From the NCBI RefSeq assembly GCF_902506605.1, contig NZ_LR733979.1, positions 1,777,454-1,841,453 of the forward strand: a DNA stretch of 64,000 bases, given 5' to 3'. The first letter of the stretch is position 1, and each line of letters opens with the position of its first letter. This document shows positions 1 through 8,820 of this stretch, piece by piece. This DNA comes from Sphingomonas sp. AX6. GTDB lineage: Bacteria; Pseudomonadota; Alphaproteobacteria; Sphingomonadales; Sphingomonadaceae. The translations under genes were made by a program, and so were the position numbers. A model generated the notes under the pieces. That model saw only the letters and a list, made by a program, of their open reading frames with translations. It was not told the DNA's origin and made no database searches.

Positions 1-94
1 CGGCAACGATCTCCTTGGCGGGCGGTTGGGGACGAACTTCGATTAGTTTGAGACGGCCCGGATCGTCCCTGAGACGCTGTAACTTGGCATTCAT
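1..94 (-). CDS. Partial unknown protein, N-terminal 31 codons only
   Basis: The first 94 bases read leftward as the start of a gene that leaves the window. The ATG (complement of 92-94) has a GGAG ribosome binding site about nine bases upstream. The visible peptide begins MNAKLQRLRDDPGRLKLIEV and is basic and hydrophilic, with no signal peptide. No family is recognisable from 31 residues. It lies downstream of, and in the same direction as, the two small genes at 170-947, so it could belong to the same transcription unit. Confidence 0.5.
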   Translation of the reverse strand, partial: MNAKLQRLRDDPGRLKLIEVRPQPPAKEIVA

Positions 95-169
95 ACGTAG
101 TATTTTCTCCGTTGCTCTCGCTGGCACGTTGTCATGATCAAAGTGACCCCGCCTCCACCAAAACGACAG

Positions 170-727
170 CTAGCTTCCGATTATGAACAGGGGATCAGGC
201 GAATAGGCGCGGATCTGGTTTGCAAGGGCCGAAGCACTGATGATTAACAGAGCCGCTGCGTCGTCGCGGCCGAGGACCTCCGCAACGTCATCGCAAGCGA
301 ATGGAACCTTCGCGCCCTTGAGAACGAGAAACCGGTGGGCCGTGCGCTCTTGAATGCCCAACAGCTCTTGCACCCGGCGCCTGAAGGCTGGTCCTTCCAC
401 TTTGGTCATCCACTCGCGAAACTGCAGATTATCGTCCGCCGCCCCCGAAATGCGCCAGCGCAGAGGATCAGATCCTAGGATTGTGAGTCCCTCATTCACA
501 AGCGGGCTAAGGTGCTTTATGACTATTTGAGTCGGAAATCCGGCTTTCAAGCATTCCGAAAGTGCAAGAGTTCCGAAGACTGCGTTGAGATCAAGATCGC
601 GTCCGGGTTTTGTGCGTACAAAATTGTACAGGCTGTGCAACTTTCGGTGTTCGCTCGGCGGTAGACCAGTGAGTTTTGTAACGCCAGCTACGGTAAATTG
701 CATCATATTTACTTCATAATTATTCAT
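170..727 (-). CDS. Hypothetical protein, possible MerR-like helix-turn-helix
   Basis: This 185-residue protein is soluble, with no signal peptide or membrane segment. Residues about 8-75 contain the pattern FTVAGVTKLTGLP followed by a predicted second helix. This is reminiscent of the winged helix of MerR-like or phage regulator proteins, but I cannot place it in a named family. The C-terminal half (about 100-185) is helical and unrecognised. The start shown has an AAGGG-like site upstream; ATG codons at residues 8 and 9 are alternatives. It starts 16 bases after the stop of the 67-residue gene, so the two are probably one operon. Base composition is less GC-rich than the chromosomal genes further right, consistent with an accessory island. 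Confidence 0.55.
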   Translation of the reverse strand: MNNYEVNMMQFTVAGVTKLTGLPPSEHRKLHSLYNFVRTKPGRDLDLNAVFGTLALSECLKAGFPTQIVIKHLSPLVNEGLTILGSDPLRWRISGAADDNLQFREWMTKVEGPAFRRRVQELLGIQERTAHRFLVLKGAKVPFACDDVAEVLGRDDAAALLIISASALANQIRAYSPDPLFIIGS

Positions 728-743
728 TTGTTAACCCTTATTT

Positions 744-947
744 TTAGAATACTTCAGTAACAAATTGGATCCGGTGAACTGCAAGGAGAACCTCGCAAGG
801 TTCAGCCTGCGCCTCCATCTCGACAAGCCTTCCGAGAATGAAACGGGATCGTTTCATTAATTCAGATAGCATGTGCAAATCGCTAGCTTCGACCTCTAGC
901 ACTGGCGTCTGCGAAGCGCCGATCATGTTAAATTGAAATTGTGCCAA
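744..947 (-). CDS. Small hypothetical protein, 67 aa, TTG start
   Basis: The reading frame begins with TTG (complement of 945-947), preceded by a strong AGGAGGAG site six bases upstream. This strong site is the main evidence that the gene is real and that TTG is the start. The product is a 67-residue soluble protein with an N-terminal half containing two short hydrophobic segments and the sequence ASDLHMLSELMKRSR, probably helical. No known family is recognised. It is the first gene of a leftward pair with the 185-residue protein. Its function could be an accessory or antitoxin-like partner of that protein, but this is only a guess. Confidence 0.5.
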   Translation of the reverse strand: MAQFQFNMIGASQTPVLEVEASDLHMLSELMKRSRFILGRLVEMEAQAEPCEVLLAVHRIQFVTEVF

Positions 948-1272
948 ATCACTCCTCCTGAACGCAACCAGTTACCTCGCTCTGTTGAGCGCCGGGTGGC
1001 CGATAGTTATGGAAATTGGGAGCGTCAAGTACATAATGCTGCCTGCGCAAGTTAATGACGGACAGTAAAAGAGTACATATAGTCTAGTTTAGGTAACAGT
1101 CAGGTTGATTTTTCAGAAAGTTCCATCTCTATTTTCTGAAAGACTTGACGCGTACAAGGGTTTGAGCGATATGGCCGCTATCCGGGCTGCCAGAATGCAC
1201 TGACCGAGTTGCTAGCTTAGCAGGTTATTGCGTCGCCACCGACAATGAGGCCCCAATCTAATTGACTGCGAT
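948..1272. other. Non-coding region upstream of tnsA with dyad and direct repeats
   Basis: These 325 bases lie between a leftward small gene and tnsA and hold no convincing gene. They contain two copies of AGTACATA (1028-1035 and 1072-1079). They also hold a 9-bp inverted repeat, TTTCAGAAA at 1111-1119 and TTTCTGAAA at 1133-1141, separated by 13 bases. In Tn7-like elements the tnsA-proximal end carries the TnsB binding sites and the tns promoter, so this region is where that end would be expected. No terminal TGT/ACA boundary or target duplication could be assigned by eye. Confidence 0.4.
1111..1141. promoter_or_regulatory. 9-bp inverted repeat upstream of tnsA
   Basis: TTTCAGAAA and its exact reverse complement TTTCTGAAA are separated by 13 bases. 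They lie about 130 bases before the tnsA start. The symmetry fits either an operator for a regulator of the tns genes or paired transposase binding sites. There is no T-run, so an intrinsic terminator is unlikely. Confidence 0.3.
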
Positions 1273-2100
1273 ATGGCATCGCAGAAAAGCGATCGGAGAT
1301 ACTTAGTGAAGCAGAGTTTTAACCGGGACCTAGCCACTACTTCGGCGAGTGTTGCCACCTTCAGCGCAGCTAATGTGCGCCGGGCGCGTTTACGCCACCC
1401 CGGCCTTCCGATTCACAAGGTCGTGATCGTACGCTCAACGGACCGCGATCAACTACGCGATCAGATCACCGGCAGGAAGGCCATCCGCACTGGTGCTTAT
1501 CCCTCAAGGAAGATGCAACGCGGTCGTTTCGGCGAGGCTGCGGCCGAACTCGCCCGCATCATACAGGAGGAGGTCGATGTTGGTGTGGTCGATGCGATCG
1601 CTCAGCCATGTCGTGGCGAGGTGCTGCTCGACGACGGGTGGCATGTTCACCTGCCAGACTTCGCTAACCTACGTTCAGATGGGCGCCGCGTACTGATTGA
1701 TGCAAAGCGGGACTGGAGCGATTTTCGGACTGCAAATGGCCGGCGCCAGACGTTCCTTGGTCAGATTATCGCTGAGGCGATGGGCTACGACTATGAGCAC
1801 TACGTCCTTGCGCACGCCGGTACGGCTCGGCGCCGAGAAAATGTCGATACAGTCCAGGCCGCTCGTTTTGTCAGCGTCCCTGACCATCTCGTGGCGCTTG
1901 CCGCAGCTACTGTTGGCAAAGGTCCGATCGCACTTCGCAATCTCGCGGCCATCCTACACCCCGTTTACGGCCGGTCGATGGCATACGCGCTCATGGTGCG
2001 GCGCGTTGTCGAGATCGACCTTGACGGAAAGCTCGGCGATCACAGCGAATGCCGCGCTGTTCCGCCCCTACCAGTGGCGATGCCGAGCATCCGCCAGTGA
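1273..2100 (+). CDS. tnsA: TnsA-like transposon endonuclease
   Basis: The product is 275 residues, close to the usual size of TnsA. TnsA is the restriction-enzyme-like subunit of Tn7-type heteromeric transposases and cuts the 5' ends of the element. The catalytic signature of the PD-(D/E)xK fold is visible: an acidic helix GEAAAEL near residue 95, then HLPDF with Asp129, then LIDAKR with Asp143 and Lys145. The C-terminal part (about 190-275) matches the TnsA C-terminal region in position and should contact TnsC, by analogy with Tn7. It is followed by tnsB 144 bases downstream and begins the order tnsA-tnsB-tnsC-tniQ, which strongly supports the call. The ATG at 1273 has only a weak ribosome binding site. 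Confidence 0.82.
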   Translation: MASQKSDRRYLVKQSFNRDLATTSASVATFSAANVRRARLRHPGLPIHKVVIVRSTDRDQLRDQITGRKAIRTGAYPSRKMQRGRFGEAAAELARIIQEEVDVGVVDAIAQPCRGEVLLDDGWHVHLPDFANLRSDGRRVLIDAKRDWSDFRTANGRRQTFLGQIIAEAMGYDYEHYVLAHAGTARRRENVDTVQAARFVSVPDHLVALAAATVGKGPIALRNLAAILHPVYGRSMAYALMVRRVVEIDLDGKLGDHSECRAVPPLPVAMPSIRQ

Positions 2101-2244
2101 TGATTGAGCGATCTCTAAGATAGGGAGGGTTCGCCGATCCCAAAATCGCCGGACGTCGTATGTATTCTCTCCAGCCCCTTCGGCACAGCAATACCTTGCC
2201 TTTTAAAACTCTGCCAAGCGCGACCGTAACAGACTGATACCTTT

Positions 2245-4461
2245 ATGAAGAACTTCAGACGCTCAGAAATAAACGGTGTCCTTGGATCTACCTTCATTAC
2301 CTCAGGCGGCGTAAAACTGCTGATCGAGCGTGATCTGGGGGACGACCTGCTACACGTTATTACGCTACCCGGGGGTGCCACCTATCGCGTCGAAGATCCC
2401 CAGACCGGCGAGATGACGCTGCCAGATAAGGGATGGTTGGAGCGCGAGCTTGCTGAAGGAATGCGGAAGGTTGGCGACGCCAATGGGCCGGTCGCTCCTG
2501 TTCGAGCGGCCGCCGCCCTGCACGATCCTGAGGAGATCCTTTCCAAGGACCCTTATGCTGCTGCCCGCCTGCGCCTGATGCTTACGCTTCTGGAGCACGG
2601 GGTGGATGCCAGCGACCCACGCCTAAGCCAAGCCATCGACAGCATTTGGGACGCCAGCATGGTCGAGAAGTTCGGAAGGCGACCTCCCACGTCAACCGTA
2701 CGTACTTGGTTTAGCCGCTGTCGCGAGGAGTCGGTGGAGCTAGCCGATATGATGAGCATGTCCGGCCGTGTGCCGCGGCGGACCCGCCTTAACCCGTTTG
2801 TCGAAGAGATTATTGAGCAAGAACGCCCGCGCTATTGGGCCAACCGCGGCACCAAGCAAGTGGACGTGCTGGCGGCTGTTGTCGCGCGCCTTGTTGCAGA
2901 GAACCTTCGCCGGAAAGTAGCCGGCGAGTCTGAGTTGGACATGCCCGGTAAGGAGACAGTCCGCCGCCGCATCACTGAGATGGAATGCCGCGAAACCTAC
3001 GCCGAGAAGTTCGGAGAGAAGGCAGCACGCCGCAAATATGACGGTTCCGGCCGCGGGCTCCATACCTCGCGCATTCTTCAAGTCGCGCTGATGGATGACA
3101 CGGTCGTCGACATGGTGACCTGCTTGGATGCGGACCGCGCGATGGTGGCCGGGCGACCCCACCTGTGCGTCATTATGGACGCACACAGCCGGGTTATCCT
3201 TGGGCTGGTGGCAGGGTTCGAGCCGCCTACTGTCCACACCGCAGCACAATGCCTGCGCCTGGCAAACGCGCCCAAGCTCGATGTGCGCCCCGATCGCCGC
3301 GCCCGCTATCCCGCTCTTTGCACGATTAATGGTAAGCCGGCGAAGATCGTCACAGACAATGGGGCAAATTATGCGGCGCCAGGCTTTACTGAGATGTTGC
3401 TTGACCTCGGCATCGCGCACGAACTCACGCCCGTCGGCGCTCCTCGCCACAAGGCGACCATTGAGCGCTTCTTCCGCACCTTCAACACCTTTCTCATCGA
3501 CAAGCTGCCTGGAGCAACGCTCGACCCCAGCGTCCTGCGCAAGCTCGGCATTGATCCCACTTCCGAAGCCGTGGTCACCATTACCGAGCTGAAGGAGCTG
3601 ATTGGCGAATTCCTGTATTTATATCATATCACCCACCATTCGGGTATCGACGCCGCCCCACTTGATAAGTGGCACCGCGGCACGCTCGCGCATGGTCGCG
3701 ACCTGATCCTGGACACTCGCAAACTCGAAATCGTCACCGGTGTGACTGTGCACAGAAAGCGTGTGACGGCTAACGGTGGCGTCCGCATGTTCGGAATGCA
3801 GTGGAAGGGCGAGAACCTGCCCGATGTGGTCAACAAACTCGTGGCAAAAGAACCACACTCAACGCGTCTGGACGCTACTGTCGCGGTGACAACCAAGGTG
3901 AAATACAACCCTGAAGACATGCTTTATGTCCACGTTTTCGTGGGCGACGATTGGCTGCGTCTCGAAAATACCCAGCCTGACTATTCCGCCGGACTTAGCC
4001 TTTGGCAGCATCGCCAGATCAAGGAGTGGGCCCAGCGCCAATCGATGCAGTTTAGCACGGTTGCCGAACGCCTCGTGGCGCGCGACGAGCTCAATCGCAC
4101 GATCCGGGAGACCTTCCCAGACATGAACAACCGCGAGCGTCGCGCGATGGCACGCATGGTCGGCGCTGATCCGACCGCCCGGCCTGCCTTCGACGTGAGC
4201 TGGGCCGAAGCCGAACATCGCCATGATGGTCTTGGCCCCGTCATCGAGCACCAGGTGCCGGCCGAGGATCGCCCAGACGCTTACCGCGTTCCGAGCCGTC
4301 CGGGATTCGCGAAGTCTGTAATAGACGACGAGCACGACGAAGATCTGGATGCTGACGATGGCGACGCAGATACAGCGGCATCCGTCTTTCGACCTGCCCG
4401 CCCCATTATCGAGCCCTCGCAGATCGACGACGACGAATTTGGCGACGAGGAGTACCGCTGA
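2245..4461 (+). CDS. tnsB: TnsB-like DDE transposase (Mu/TniA type)
   Basis: The 738-residue protein is the strand-transfer subunit of a Tn7-like transposase. The DDE triad is clear: Asp284 in LMDDT, Asp371 in IVTDNGANY, and Glu407 in HKATIERFFRTFN. There are 35 residues between the second Asp and the Glu, as in the retroviral-integrase family. Helix-turn-helix DNA-binding domains typical of TnsB/MuA precede the core (about 80-270), and a Mu-type beta-barrel domain follows it (about 500-580). The C-terminal 60 residues are very acidic and end in EYR; this tail is where TnsB-type proteins contact the TnsC ATPase. Its stop overlaps the start of the next gene (TGATG), so the two are translationally coupled. 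Confidence 0.88.
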   Translation: MKNFRRSEINGVLGSTFITSGGVKLLIERDLGDDLLHVITLPGGATYRVEDPQTGEMTLPDKGWLERELAEGMRKVGDANGPVAPVRAAAALHDPEEILSKDPYAAARLRLMLTLLEHGVDASDPRLSQAIDSIWDASMVEKFGRRPPTSTVRTWFSRCREESVELADMMSMSGRVPRRTRLNPFVEEIIEQERPRYWANRGTKQVDVLAAVVARLVAENLRRKVAGESELDMPGKETVRRRITEMECRETYAEKFGEKAARRKYDGSGRGLHTSRILQVALMDDTVVDMVTCLDADRAMVAGRPHLCVIMDAHSRVILGLVAGFEPPTVHTAAQCLRLANAPKLDVRPDRRARYPALCTINGKPAKIVTDNGANYAAPGFTEMLLDLGIAHELTPVGAPRHKATIERFFRTFNTFLIDKLPGATLDPSVLRKLGIDPTSEAVVTITELKELIGEFLYLYHITHHSGIDAAPLDKWHRGTLAHGRDLILDTRKLEIVTGVTVHRKRVTANGGVRMFGMQWKGENLPDVVNKLVAKEPHSTRLDATVAVTTKVKYNPEDMLYVHVFVGDDWLRLENTQPDYSAGLSLWQHRQIKEWAQRQSMQFSTVAERLVARDELNRTIRETFPDMNNRERRAMARMVGADPTARPAFDVSWAEAEHRHDGLGPVIEHQVPAEDRPDAYRVPSRPGFAKSVIDDEHDEDLDADDGDADTAASVFRPARPIIEPSQIDDDEFGDEEYR

Positions 4462-5453
4462 TGCCCCCGAAGATCACATCTTCGGGGGCATTCGCGCCTG
4501 AAGAGCTTCTCCCGCGATCGGGCAGCCCTATGCAGCGGGAAACCCCCGAAAAACTAACAGCGTTGCATCAGCGGCACGCTGCAATCAGGTCCATCTTCAT
4601 TCACAACCCCAACCACGTTGGCGTCTTCAAGTCCCTAGATATGGTTATCGCTCTTGGCTCCAAAGGCATTTACCAGACGGGCGTCAGGAATGCCGCGGAG
4701 AGCTACGCTGGCAAGAGTTCCTCTGCAGATGAATTTGCCCGCATCATCGGTCGGCGGGGTACCTATCCTGCTGAAGCACGACCGATCGTGCGTGTGGAGC
4801 TGGAGCAGGCCTGTACACCAAAGCGTTTCTGGCTGGCCATTCTTGCGGCTTACGGGGACGGTTTCGCCTCGTCGAAGGACGAGGAGCAGCTACGTCGAAG
4901 TGCCTATGAGGCGTTCGAGAAGCATAGCACCGTCCTGCTCATCATCGACGAGGTCCAGCACTCAGGTTACCGTTCAAAAGGGTTCTCCGCCCCCACGGAT
5001 GTTATCAAGCGCTTTATCTCTGACGCGCAGGTCGGGCTCGGCTTGTTTGGAAATGAAAAGGCTAAGGAGCTTCTCGAGTCCAACAACCAGCTCAGTCACC
5101 GCCTTCTGCCGCCTTGTGATATCCAGCCGCTGGACTTGGCCGACCCCGCCGAGCAGGAGCGCTTCCGCAGTTTCGTACGGAAATACGACAAGGCGTTGGA
5201 GGATCAAAAACTGTTTACCACCTCAGCCGACTTGCACGACGAGCGTGCGTTGAATTGTCTGATGGCGGTTTCTAGAGGATATCTCGGTCGTTTTGTGACG
5301 CTGGCGCAAGTCGCGGCACGCCATGCATTCCTGCGTGATGCGGATGCCATCGAGTTCTGCGACTTGTCGTTCGCTTGTACGACCTGGGCCGTCGGGCAGA
5401 AGCTTACATCGCACGATCCCTTCCGCTTTGGCGTAGGAGGGATCAATGCCTGA
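4461..5453 (+). CDS. tnsC: TnsC/TniB-like AAA+ ATPase
   Basis: This 330-residue protein is the ATP-dependent regulator that links target selection (TniQ) to the TnsA-TnsB transposase. Walker B is clear (VLLIIDEVQHS, about residues 156-166). Walker A is non-canonical: the only candidate is AESYAGKSS near residues 86-94, in which the first glycine of GxxxxGK[ST] is alanine. The context, the lysine and the following helix still fit a P-loop. A sensor-like segment, VGLGLFGNEKAKELL, follows. The start overlaps the tnsB stop by one base, and the end overlaps the tniQ start by eight bases, so the three genes form one operon. The length is near that of TniB and short for TnsC of Tn7 itself. Confidence 0.82.
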   Translation: MPPKITSSGAFAPEELLPRSGSPMQRETPEKLTALHQRHAAIRSIFIHNPNHVGVFKSLDMVIALGSKGIYQTGVRNAAESYAGKSSSADEFARIIGRRGTYPAEARPIVRVELEQACTPKRFWLAILAAYGDGFASSKDEEQLRRSAYEAFEKHSTVLLIIDEVQHSGYRSKGFSAPTDVIKRFISDAQVGLGLFGNEKAKELLESNNQLSHRLLPPCDIQPLDLADPAEQERFRSFVRKYDKALEDQKLFTTSADLHDERALNCLMAVSRGYLGRFVTLAQVAARHAFLRDADAIEFCDLSFACTTWAVGQKLTSHDPFRFGVGGINA

Positions 5454-7449
5454 TCAGGCAGCCGCGCGCTCCACGCAGCAGGCCGAACTCGATCGTCTCG
5501 CCGACGCCTGTGAATGTCAGACGTGTCGCGCAAGTGCAGCGGATAGGAAGGGTCCGCGGGTCATGTCCGCAATTGCCGGTAAGCCCGGCGAAAGCCTCAT
5601 CGGGCTCGTCGGTCGCGCAGCGCGGCGCAATCACTTACCGCGGCTCCGTGCACTCCTTGGGGCTTGCACTCCGACGTGGCACGCGCACTTAAATCTCGCC
5701 TCGCGCGACGATATTGATTTCAACCAATTGGCGCATGCTGCTCGTTTAGCGCCGCACGAGCTCGAAGACCGTCGGTATCGATCGGTAGCACTGACGCCAG
5801 ATCTGCCGGGCGTCGAGTACCATGGTGCAGCCATCCCAGCCTATGATCTGCAACTCCGGCCCCGGCGCCTCGCCACATCATGGCTTGTCGACGAGCCAAT
5901 TCACTGTGCGCTGGGGCATCACGCGCTCGCAACACATTGCCCGATCAGCGGGAACCTGCTCATCGATCGCTGCGCGCGCTGCAAGGCCAGGTTGAACTGG
6001 TCTGGACTCGACCTGGTGCACTGCAGTCAGTGCGGCTTTGACCTCAGGACCGCCGAGGTTCAGCGGGTCACAGAGCGCGAGCTACGTGCGACCCGCCCGA
6101 TGCTTGACCTCATTCATCCCGACCCTGCTCGGAATCGGGCCGCTGCAAATCGCCTGCCCCACCTCCTCTCCGGATTGAATCGCGGAACCTTATTTGAACT
6201 CGGCTGGCGTTGTGGAAATCTAATGTCTGACGGGAGTAACGGTCCCAGGATTGCCGCGAGGCACCTCTCGGTTGCGACCCGTCTCCGCATCCTCGAGATC
6301 GGTTCGACAGTCCTGGCATCTTGGCCCGAAAGTGTTCGATCGGCGATGCAAGGGCGTGCCCCCGGTCGCGCCGGCATCGACCCAAAATTGCCGAACGCAG
6401 TGCGATCTGTCGCTAAGGCGAGGAATGCGTGGCCAGCGATTCGGGAAGCCATTTTTGCGGGGGTTCCGGGACTAGCGACTTCGGCGCGGACGGGTGTCAG
6501 ATCAGTGCTGACGAACGCCGCAAATGGTGCCGAGCTCACCCGCAGCCTTGGAGTCAGCCAGCGCGTATTTGAACGCATGCGCGCTGCCGACACGTTCACG
6601 CCAGTGTCCTCCACCGGTGCCGAAAACATCCATCAGATATTCGACGCCAATCAGGCAGAGCACTTTCGCTCGCTCCTATCAGATCGTATCCCTCTGGCGT
6701 CCGCGTCGGAACGTCTCGACATCAGTGCGCACGGCGCCGAGCAGCTTTGTTGCCTCGGCGAACTCCATCTGCTGAACGACGACGCCGTGCTCGCCGCATT
6801 GAAGTGGCGGCAGATCACAAAGTCTAGCTTGGAAACGCTGTGCAATCGACTGGAGGAGATGGGCACCAGCCCGGATGAGATGCTCGAAACCGACTTACTG
6901 CCGATCCGTCGCGCGTTGCGCTCCTTTGGCGGGCAGGAGAAGCCGTGGGGTCCGATTGTTGCGGCAATGCTCGCTGGGAAACTGCCCTTCATGATCCGTG
7001 CTGACAAGACGGGGCGGCTCATGGATCGTGTGTCGATCCCGGCGAGCGACGTTCACCTTCTTGCAGCGATGCGCTTTGATGCGGAGGCCTTTCCGGCCTT
7101 CAACTTCCATCCTCGTATCAATCGTCGCGATGCCGAAGAATTGCTCAACATCGACGCGCCGACTTTTTCTCGGGCCATCAAAAATTCTGACGCTCCGGCG
7201 AGTGACGGCCTGACGTACGATCGCCAGGAGGTGCTCAAGATTGCGTCCAAGACCCTTTCAGTAAGCGAGGCTCTGGTGCGATGGGGCTGTGGGGGGAAGG
7301 CTTTGCCCACTCCCCTGAAGGGACGACATGCGCCCATCCGTATCGGCAAACTTGGCTGGAACCGCGCAGAGGCGGAGCGGGCAATGGCACAATATGGAGC
7401 TACGGACCCAGCTAGGATCAAAGCACGACGAGTACGTCTCTTGTCATGA
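5446..7449 (+). CDS. tniQ: TniQ/TnsD-family target-site selector
   Basis: The 667-residue product has a TniQ domain at the N-terminus (about 30-210). The motif GESLIGLVGRAARRN is followed by two zinc-binding clusters, CALGHHALATHCP and CARCKARLNW with HCSQCGFDL. TnsD and TniQ proteins bind a specific chromosomal att sequence and recruit TnsC, so this is the likely homing factor of the element. The C-terminal 450 residues are unassigned and would hold the sequence-specific DNA-binding modules, as in TnsD. Its start overlaps tnsC. Its stop directly abuts the stop of the convergent mcrC (bases TCATGA at 7444-7449), leaving no room for a terminator. No Cas genes are nearby, so this is a protein-guided rather than an RNA-guided element. 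Confidence 0.82.
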   Translation: MPDQAAARSTQQAELDRLADACECQTCRASAADRKGPRVMSAIAGKPGESLIGLVGRAARRNHLPRLRALLGACTPTWHAHLNLASRDDIDFNQLAHAARLAPHELEDRRYRSVALTPDLPGVEYHGAAIPAYDLQLRPRRLATSWLVDEPIHCALGHHALATHCPISGNLLIDRCARCKARLNWSGLDLVHCSQCGFDLRTAEVQRVTERELRATRPMLDLIHPDPARNRAAANRLPHLLSGLNRGTLFELGWRCGNLMSDGSNGPRIAARHLSVATRLRILEIGSTVLASWPESVRSAMQGRAPGRAGIDPKLPNAVRSVAKARNAWPAIREAIFAGVPGLATSARTGVRSVLTNAANGAELTRSLGVSQRVFERMRAADTFTPVSSTGAENIHQIFDANQAEHFRSLLSDRIPLASASERLDISAHGAEQLCCLGELHLLNDDAVLAALKWRQITKSSLETLCNRLEEMGTSPDEMLETDLLPIRRALRSFGGQEKPWGPIVAAMLAGKLPFMIRADKTGRLMDRVSIPASDVHLLAAMRFDAEAFPAFNFHPRINRRDAEELLNIDAPTFSRAIKNSDAPASDGLTYDRQEVLKIASKTLSVSEALVRWGCGGKALPTPLKGRHAPIRIGKLGWNRAEAERAMAQYGATDPARIKARRVRLLS

Positions 7450-8820
7450 ACCGGTCAGATGGTCTTCAACCTTAGGCATTGAAATCAACTGCGTCAGTTG
7501 CTGGATGACTCCAACATCGCCCAACAAGAGATCCAAACTGGCAATCCTTAGCCGTTCTTTGCCCTCGATAATCGTATAGCCTGCCTGCAGCGGCTCAGCA
7601 CCGAGAGCCATATGATGAGGGTAAAGCAAAACGAGCTCCTGACACCTGTAAAGACGCGCGTACGCCATCATTTGATAAACGTCGGATTGCGAGACCCCTC
7701 GCTTCTTATCCTCCGGGTTTTTGCCAATCAGCTTCCATTTGGTGTCGATTATGAAAGCAACGTCGTCACCTCGTTTCACGAGAATATCGGGTGTTGTCTG
7801 GAAGCGCTTTTTGCCGTCGCTGCCATCTTCTTGCAGGCAGTAGCGTAAACCACCTTGGGCACGGACCGACAGATTCCCACCTCGAACGGCCCGTTTGGCG
7901 AGGCCTGCAACATACGCTTCAAACAGATCGTTCATTGCGAACAAAAGGGTGATGCCCTGGCTCGCTTTGGCATCGTGATCAGTTCGCTGCCATTCTCGTT
8001 TCAAGAACAGCTTGGCCAGTTGATAGAGTGACTCCCAACGCTGATTGGTTCGATCGATACGAACCTCAGACCATGGCAACAACTGAAGAGGCAAATCACT
8101 TACATCGGCAAAGTGAAACCGTAGCTCGTCGAGGCGACGCTGCGTTTCAAGAGCACGCGCATGACGGCGCAAGAACGACACGCAAGCCTTCATGATGCGA
8201 AGCAATGGAATATCGGACATTAACGTGTCGAAGCGGCAGGCCAGCCGGTCCGGACGAACGGCGTGATGAGTGAACTGCCGCACGATATTTAATCGCCCAC
8301 GCAACGCAGAGAGATCCTCGTCTTGGGCACGATAAGTACGGGGTAACCCGCGACGAACTTCAGCAAGCAGACGATCGGCAAAAATACGGATCAGTATGTC
8401 GAGCAGCGTTTGCTTCTGGCGCGCCATCGCCAGTATTTGCCCCTCCCCAAGTTTCAGTCCCAACGCCACGTCGAGCATGGAGACTAGGCGCGAACGGATT
8501 TCCTCGTCGGATTCGACCACGGCGGCATCAATTTTAGGTAGAATCTCGAGGCTACACCCTGGGGCAGCAATGACGCCGACGACCTGTTGCGCGATGATCT
8601 CGCTATGCCGATCGACGAGAATATTGGTCCCCGAGCGGTTCGCCAAAGGATGAGACCTCGCTGCTAGCAGTAAGGAGTTTGCCTCGGAACGAGTGAAAGT
8701 CTTCTCGGGCTTTTGGCCAACGCCGTTGTAGACCCCACGTCGTCCCCATTCGTGGACAGTCAAATCGGTCACGGGCGAGCCGACCCGATCATGCGCCCGC
8801 AACCTCGACATCGGGCGCAA
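7444..8820 (-). CDS. mcrC: McrC-like nuclease subunit of a McrBC restriction system
   Basis: The product is up to 458 residues. McrC supplies the PD-(D/E)xK nuclease and stimulates the GTPase of McrB. The nuclease core is visible near residues 345-380: TTPDILVKRGD with Asp, then AFIIDTKWK with Asp and Lys. The N-terminal half contains the conserved McrC segments GVIAAPGCSLEILPKI and LRGRLNIVRQ. The frame overlaps the end of mcrB by 32 bases. The first ATG may not be the true start: a GTG at residue 17 (VTDLTVHEWG), just after the mcrB stop, is an alternative. The mcrB-mcrC order and overlap match the usual operon. Confidence 0.88.
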   Translation of the reverse strand: MRPMSRLRAHDRVGSPVTDLTVHEWGRRGVYNGVGQKPEKTFTRSEANSLLLAARSHPLANRSGTNILVDRHSEIIAQQVVGVIAAPGCSLEILPKIDAAVVESDEEIRSRLVSMLDVALGLKLGEGQILAMARQKQTLLDILIRIFADRLLAEVRRGLPRTYRAQDEDLSALRGRLNIVRQFTHHAVRPDRLACRFDTLMSDIPLLRIMKACVSFLRRHARALETQRRLDELRFHFADVSDLPLQLLPWSEVRIDRTNQRWESLYQLAKLFLKREWQRTDHDAKASQGITLLFAMNDLFEAYVAGLAKRAVRGGNLSVRAQGGLRYCLQEDGSDGKKRFQTTPDILVKRGDDVAFIIDTKWKLIGKNPEDKKRGVSQSDVYQMMAYARLYRCQELVLLYPHHMALGAEPLQAGYTIIEGKERLRIASLDLLLGDVGVIQQLTQLISMPKVEDHLTGS

